From positions 12,720,001-12,784,000 of the forward strand of contig NC_053201.1 of assembly GCF_905163445.1 (NCBI RefSeq): a stretch of DNA of 64,000 nt, written 5' to 3'. The notes under the pieces are model-generated. The model worked only from the letters and a program-made list of their open reading frames with translations, searched no databases and was not told where the DNA came from. Made by a program: the position numbers and the translations under genes. Source of the DNA: Pararge aegeria (Eukaryota; Arthropoda; Insecta; Lepidoptera; Nymphalidae). Each line of letters starts with the position of its first letter. Position 1 is the first letter of the stretch. Shown here one piece after another: positions 49,201 to 57,400 of this stretch.

Positions 49201-52200
49201 GTTCAAGGCCGTGGGCACGACCACTACTGGAAAATGTTTGTGTGATGAACGCAAATGTTTTCAGGGTCTGGGTGTTTATATGTATATTATAAGTATTTAT
49301 GTATATTATTCATAAAAATATTCATCAGTCATCTTAGTGCCCATAACACAAGCTACGCTTACTTTGGGGCTAGATGGCGATGTGTGTATTGTCGGAATAT
49401 ATTTATTTTATAAATCTATGTTAGTTAATATAACTTATGTTACTACATACTAAAGCTGACATCCTTTAAATGCACAATCCTGCCTGTCAGCTGAAACCTT
49501 CAGAACAATATTGGAGCTGCTCTCGATCCTACGTTTGCGGGACGCGCTATTTTTCCTATAAATAAATAAATAAATATACTACGACAATACACACATCGCC
49601 ATCTAGCCCCAAAGTAAGCGTAGCTTGTGTGTGTTATGGGTGCTAAGATGACTGATGAATAATTTTATTATGAATAATTTATACATAAATACTTATAAAA
49701 TACATATAAACACCCAGACACTGAAAAAAAATCCTGTTCATTACACAAACATTGTCCAGTTGTGTTGTCCAATCGAACTCACGGCCTTGGACTCAGAAAG
49801 CAGGATCGCTGTCCACTGCGCCAATCGGCCGTCGTTTCCTAAAAATTGCGAAGAAACTATCTACTCGGTTCTCCGCAAATATACCAGACGCACTACAGTA
49901 TCGAGGCAGTCTGAATATTATCCTAAAGATATTATTATATTCGACACGAAAAGCGTTCAGATACCTTTAGGTTAGTTTAACCCACAGAGTGCAGGTATAG
50001 AAGGACTGGCAAAAGGACTTGAACACAGTAGCCTTCACCTCTTTTGTACAGTGAGCAAATCTGCGAGCTAACATGTTCCCTCTGACTGCCAACGCCCTTC
50101 GATCCCTATGAATGTCACAATCATCTTTTTGATCCTACAATACAATGTGCCCCAGGTAAGTGAACTTGAATGCCCTGTTAAGCTCTGTACCGTACAGATG
50201 CCTGCTGCAAATACCATAAGCGTGCTTTTCAGTATATCGTGCTCAACCGAGGGCTAATATTAATATCCAAACATCGTCTTTATCTAATAAAACTTATATG
50301 AACCCCGAATGTTTGCGTTCCAGGGCCGCGGATTAACAGGTCTCAAGAATCTCGGCAACACCTGCTACATGAACTCCATCATCCAGTGCCTGAACAACAC
50401 CGCCATACTGGTCACATACTTCTGCAACGGGCAATACCTCGAACACGTTAACAGGTAAATATAAAATGCATTTGTCCTCAAGAATTCGACGGTTGATGTA
50501 TGCCATGCCAGTGACGAATAGATTTAGAAACGGCTGACCGTATCCGTGCTTGCGTGCGTGGGTGCGTGTGTGCGTCGGTGTGCGAAGCTGTGTGCTACAT
50601 CGAAGCACCCGAACGATTGTAATTTTTTGTTTTTTTGACTGAGCGTGTGTGCAACGTTGCTTGGAACAGATCGCTATGTAGCAATGAGTTCTAATTTGAT
50701 GTACCTTATTTTAAAGCTCAAATTCATCCTCACACTCACTTGCCAAAATAAAAACAGGATTATAGAATTTGTGACTATAAAACTTGTTACATTAGGTCCA
50801 TTTTGCTTTGAGTTTAAAGTGTTTCGATTCTCTAAAACAACTCCACGATTGCGAGCGTGCATATCTTATACTAAGCTTACTCTACCTTTGTTTACCTGTT
50901 GTGCCGCGTCGTGACGACTGATAACCATTCTATTGTCACCACCCCTCCTCTTGTCTCGGGTGTCGTACGTCGACTAAGGGAAGTCTTAGTCCAGCCATTA
51001 TGAACCAATATTGGCGGTCGATAATTTATGATGACTGTATACTTAGTATTAGATTTGTCCGCTGCCGTGACGTTACGTCAAAGTAAAGTGCCATTAATTT
51101 TGGCACTTCAATTCTAAAGGAGGAGAACCCGTTACTTTCGTGTAACGAAACACTATACTGTCAGAGTAAAATTGACTTAATATACTCGTTTTAAAGTAGC
51201 CAATTCTGTATTACTGATTTTATTTTCTGCCAGAAATACTACCAGTAAAAATGTGTGCAAATTTGAGCTTAAAATTTATGTAAGTTCAATTTTACTCTGA
51301 TTTACTAATGTTTTAATACGAACGAAAATATGTAATTGTCTGTCAGGTCCCACAGCACCCGTGGGGCGATAGCGGAAGAGCTCGCGGCAGTTGTTCGAGC
51401 GCTGTGGTCCGGACAGTATCGATTCATTGCCACTAAGGATTTGCGGGTAAAAATAATATTAATAGCATTAATATTTAGTTTATTTCAGGTAGAACCCATC
51501 TTAATGTTAGTTTATTACATATATATTATTTGTGTATATATAGGTATATATGCAAATATATATGAATATTTATATGCACCATCTACCTCTCTTCTTGAGC
51601 TGTGTTTACGCCATTGGTTGAGAAGAGATCGATGTAGCGATAAGAGCGCTAAATAGTATACTTTGGGTTAATTTTTTGTTTACAATAATTCTGTATGTTT
51701 ATGTGGTGCTAATAATAGTATATATTAGTATTAGAATAGGCGACAGCGCATTGGCTAGGAGCTCGACTTCACTTTCGGGGGCCCAGTTCGATTCCAAAGC
51801 TCGCAACAAATTATATCACTTTTCTAAGTTGTGTGCGTTTTAAATAAATAAAACACATGCTGCAACGGTGAAGGAAAACATCTTGAGGAAACCTTCATGC
51901 CTGAGAGTTCTACATAACGTTTTCAAAGGTGTGTTGAGTCCACCAATCCGCACTGGGCCAGCGTGGTGGACTACGGCCTTAACCCCTTCTCATTGTAGGA
52001 GGAGGAGACCCGTGCTCTGTGGTGGGCCGGTAATGGTTGATGATGATGATAGATTATCGATCAATATTTCCACAAAAGATTCGTCGAAAGTGCGAGAGGG
52101 TTGGAGCTTAATACACGTTACACCTAACCTTGTTAAACTAATTTAAGTAGCTAATAGCGGTAATTGTATGAAGTCCTACACACGCTGTGTTACAATAAAC

Positions 52201-54434
52201 TGTTTTAATTGTTCTTTACCACGATCACGAGGACCTAGGGTGTATTCAATAGGCTATACTGGATATATGGACTAAAGGGCTCTTCCAACGGATGGGTTTA
52301 CCCATGATCGCGCTGGGCAGATGGCTCGGTGACCGCAGATGGTAGTAATAGCATAAAGGACGCTGTCCGTTCTCTGTTAAATTTCCCTATTCGTACAGTT
52401 TTTACAAATCTTGTTGGAATGCCTCAGTACATGTTGCGATCGGCCTAAGCGTTCGGCTTTTCCGGTTTGTTGCCCTGGGATAAAAATTACTTTTTCGTTA
52501 GTTATTACGGTTTTTTCTAATCCCCTGGGGACCGTTTGCTTTTCTGAGATCACTCGCAGACTTTGTTACTCTCCGTCCTTTCAACTAACTCTATGCCAAT
52601 AAATTAGTAGTTCAAAAAAACTAAGAAAGTCTCTTGGTAAACAAAACCAAACTAGTGCGGTACTGGTTATTTATGACGAGTCCTGAATGCTGAGTGCCGT
52701 ACGTGCCGTTGTTTGTAGTTTCAATATAACCTACATAAAAATAAGTTCTCACTGAGTGAAATTGTAATTTCTTTTGAGAAAATAAATGTCTTTAACCACA
52801 AACTAATTTCTACCTTTTAGTTTAGTCTATTTATAAAAGCGCGTTTTTTTTAACTATAATTTTTATAAGAGCAAAATTAGTCGCTTCACCATAAAGTTTG
52901 TTAACATTAGAAAAATTGGCTAATTTTAATGAATGGAAATTAAAATTGACATCATTCCTAACTTATCGACCATAGATTTTGCAAATTGAAAAATGAAATA
53001 ATCTTATTAAATTAATGTATCGTCATCGCTTCTCGATATATCTGCAAAGTTTGAAAGAAATCAGACGGTTCGAAGAGGGTCAAAATCAAATCCAAAGGAG
53101 TCGGTTACAAACATACAAATATACAAACAATCATGAAGCTAAAATAAGCGTGAAAAAATCAAGTTTATCGGTTGCTTATTGAGGGCGTAAAGAAATGTAA
53201 AACCGAACTGGTGGTAGAATCACTACAAACAGACAGACTTGACGTTTCAAAAGTTCTTATATTAGGCCTACTTGAAATAAATGAATTTTGAATTTCGAAA
53301 ACATTTACTTTCGCATTTTTAATATATCTATATGAATTCGTTTTGAATTGATAACGTCTTATAAATAGATGTGCACTGCCCACACGCACAAAAAAGTGTG
53401 ACTCATTGTCACATTCCGCCTGAGCCGAGCGTGACAATGAGTCATACCATAACCAATTGTCCAATTTACCTCTCGGCTCTTAGTGATCGGTAATAATCCA
53501 AAATTAAGCTTTTTGTCAAAAAAAGTCAAAGTCAAAAATATCTTTATTCAAGTAGGCCCACAGGTGGCACTTTTGATGCGTACATAAGAACCACACGGTA
53601 GTGAGATGATGGCGATAACCACATTCGTAAACTTAAAACTAAAGCTACGAGGGTTCCAAACGCGTCCTGGTCTAAGAAGAAGCCCACAACAAACTTAGCC
53701 GGGTGTTTTTTTTTTTTTTTTTTTATCACCATCTCACAATGTCATTTTAAATTATTAGAAGAGCAACCTGGTTAGAGCAATAATTTACACCCAAGCTTTT
53801 TTATCGTTTACGTAGTCCTTTATACTATAATAGGACTTTTCTATAAGCTTACGTTTAATACAAACTTTGAACTTTTTAAGAGACATCTCCAAGATGACAA
53901 TTGGTAGTTTATTGTTTTTAACACATGCATTTACTTTTCTTTCTAAATCTTTTATTTTTCAAGCTGGAATTCTCTTTCCGATAATATTAGAGTGCCGAGG
54001 AGTATATCTTCATTAAAATTTAGGGTAAAACAATTGTTGCTTGGTGGAGATATCTATTTATTTTTCCAATTTAGTACTTACCATTTCTGTTCTGTACGAG
54101 ATGTCAAGTTGAATGTCACGGGACTGCGGGTAGCGCAATACGAAAGCGGGTAGTCAGATTCTGCCCGTGACATTCAACTTGACATCTCGTACCTACGCAG
54201 TCAGTATTTAAGAAATGTTGATTAACCACAAAAGCTTACTTTAAAATCTTTAATTATATATATGCACTAGCAGACCCCAGCGCCATCTGTCGGCCTGATT
54301 TTTGAATATACACCATCCAGGGTGCCAACCAAACGTATACCAAAAAATTCATTCAAATTGGTCCAGCCGTTTAGGAGGAGTTCAGTGACATACACACGAA
54401 CATAAGAAATATATGTATAAAGATATATATATAA

Positions 54435-54465
<31 letters not shown>

Positions 54466-57400
54466 TTTTTTTTCGTGCCTACGACAAATATGTTCTTAGA
54501 ATGAACCAAGGTTGACTGGTACTGGACTGGAAGTTCGCCTGTTGTACATTGTTTTCTTTTTCTTGTGCGATGAAGTTTACTAAACAAAACCTAACCAATT
54601 CTTGTTCTAGAATGAAGTTGGTAAGCACCAGCGCGCGTTTCGTGGTACCGAGCAGCAGGACTCTCACGAATTCCTCACAATCCTGATGGACTGGCTACAT
54701 CTCGACTTGCAGTTCACGATCAAACCGCCTCACAAGGTAAATAAATAATCAGAACCTATAATATTAGCTGACTGTTTGAAGACCTCTATGGCTCTGTGGT
54801 CATAAGCAGTGGTGCCGGGTTCGACCCCTGACAATATTTACACTCAGGCATGCAGATTCACTCACGATGTTTTCCTTCACCGTTGAAGCAAGTGATATTT
54901 TTAATTACAAAAAAAACTATAATTGTACGATAATACAATACAATTGCAGAGCTCTTATCGCTTCACCACAATATTTTTTCTACCATTCCCCGCCGTCATT
55001 TCATTCCCCCCCGGGAAACATGCTGATTGGCCGGAGGGAAAGCGCGGGAAAGCAGTCATTTTACATTGACCAATCAGATTTTGGCAATCTAATATCGTAT
55101 CACAGATTATAAAATGACAGACATTCATGACAATAGTATGCTAATTTAGCAAGTAAAGATGATGGTAATACATTGACTATCACAGATATCATATCACAGA
55201 TAATAAATTACAGAAAGCTATGATTATACTAAGCTAATATAGAAAGCTTGAGTTAATTTTTTAATCACTTAAAACGGACATAATGAAAATGTGCTGGGAT
55301 TTGAACTCGACTCCCCGAAAGTGAAGTCGAGCTCCTAACCACTGCGCTGTCACAGCTTCAGTGTGATTAACTATATACATAGCCTGTATATGATACGTTG
55401 TGTTTACAGGAAACGCTCGGCGCGTCAGAGCGGGCGTGGCACGAGTACACCAAGTCAAAAGAGAGCCTTGTTCTAAGGTTGTTTTATGGACAGGTTGGTT
55501 AAACATTATTTAACGGACGGCCGATTGGCGCAGTTTGCAGCGACACCCTGCTTTCTGAGTCCAAGGCCGTGGGTTCGATTCCCACAACTGGTATTGTATA
55601 TTGGATAGAAGCAGGCGTTACTCTGCGGAAATCCATAATATTTTATGAAAATTAAGCTTAATTTGCTATACTCCGCGAACAGCAGGAGAATCTGTATAGT
55701 GTAATTTATAATTTCTTCAAATTCAAATTCAAATTCAAAATTCATTTATTTCAAGTAGGCCTAATATAAGCACTTTTGAAACGTCAAGTCTGTCTGTTTG
55801 TAGTGATTCTACCACCGGTTCGGAAGGCAGATTCTACCGAGAAGAAGCCGGCAAGAAACTCAGCAGTTGCTCTTTTCCAACATCAACAATTTACATTTTG
55901 TATTTTAACATTCATTTTTCTATCTTGTGAGAGCTGAAAGCGGAGCCGGATGCTTCCAAGCAACCGGAAATGCTTCAATCCTTATACTCCACACCAAAAA
56001 GATCTTCGGCAATGTACCCTCTATGCACGTTTCGCTCCGAAACCGGAGCATCCTCAGACTAAGTCTACTTAACAATTATTCATTGTAAAGTAACATCTCC
56101 TGAACGGATTGAAAAAATTATAAATTACACCAGGAGAACAGAAAATTAAGCTTAATTTTCATAATATCCTAAAACTGGAAAATGTTTGTGTAATGAGCAT
56201 GAATGTTTTTCAGTGTCTGGATGTTTATATGTATATTATAAGTATTTATGTATATTATTCATAAAAATATTCATCATTCATCTCAGTACCCATATCACGA
56301 GCTACGCTTACTTTGGGGCTAGATGGCGATGTGTGTATTGTCGTAGTATATTTATATTTATTATTATTTATCGGTAACTGCCTTCAACACAAAATTGTTC
56401 CTACAATTCTGTCGCCCGCCGTCAATCCTCTATTTGTCACCGGAAACATTCTGATTGGCCAGAGGGAAAGGGCGGGAAATCAGCCATTTTACATTGACCA
56501 ATCAGATTTTGGCAATCTAATATCGTATCACAGATTATAAAATGACAGACATTCATGACAATAGTATGCTAATTTAGCAAGTAAAGATGATGGTAATAAC
56601 GAGACGTGTTTGCCAGATCCGGTCGACGGTGCGGTGTTCGGTGTGTCGGGCCAGCTCAGCCACCTACGACTCGTTCTCCAACCTGTCGTTGGAACTGCCT
56701 GCCCACGCGTCCCGGTGCACCCTCGCTGTGAGTATCATCGAAAGCCTACTAGAGGACTTTAGTCCACTGCTGGACTAAAGTCCTTGACCAATCGGAGGGT
56801 TCGCCCATAATAGCCACGCTGGGTTGATCGCAGATGGTTGTAGTAGCACAGAGGACGCTGCTGCCGCTTTTCCGTTATATTCCCTTAGTCGCCTCGTACG
56901 ACACCCAAGAGGGTGGGTGGATAACTGTATTCTGGTATAAGAGTATCATCATTTAAGTAATTTGTTGGGTTGAGTATACACCTTTTTATAAGATGATGAA
57001 CAGCAGGGGAATCTGTATGGTGTAATTTATAATTTCTTCAATCCGTATACTCCACACCAAACAGATCCTCGGTAATGTACCCTCTACGTACGTTTCGCTC
57101 CGTTATTTACATAAATTACTTATGAAATAGGCCTACTTGAAAAAACTTATTAAAAAGACCTGTGTTTACTTATGTACACGCGTTATAAGTATATATTTCT
57201 TTCGTTATCTGTGCTCGGGGATCGAAGGCCAACCATTCAAAGTCAAAGTCAAAGTCAAAAATATCTTTATTCAAGTAGGCCCACAGGTGGCACTTTTGAT
57301 GCGTACATAAGAACCACACGGTAGTGAGATGATGGCGATAACCTACGATAAAGCTACGAGGGTTCCAAACGCGTCCCGGTCTAAGAAGAAGCCCACAACA

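Larger units (their letters stand above)
39886..50323 (+). other. USP8 intron 13 (10.4 kb) contents
   Basis: Contains a LINE-A tail, a full foldback MITE (40173-40512), a SINE-4, a jockey/CR1-like LINE end (40830-41400), two hairpins, SINE-1 copies (43230, 44460 split by a Helitron, 49162, 49573), a LINE fragment (43620-43980), a 199-bp Helitron-like element (46317-46515) and a transposon-poor block 46900-49150 with a TATA box and a candidate start exon. Confidence 0.7.

Noticed and set aside
49836..49975. Possible exon KYTRRTTVSRQSEYYPKDII... ending ctttag|gttagt
   Set aside because: The open frame begins in a SINE-1 antisense, the acceptor is poor, and the peptide is unfamiliar; insufficient for a gene call.
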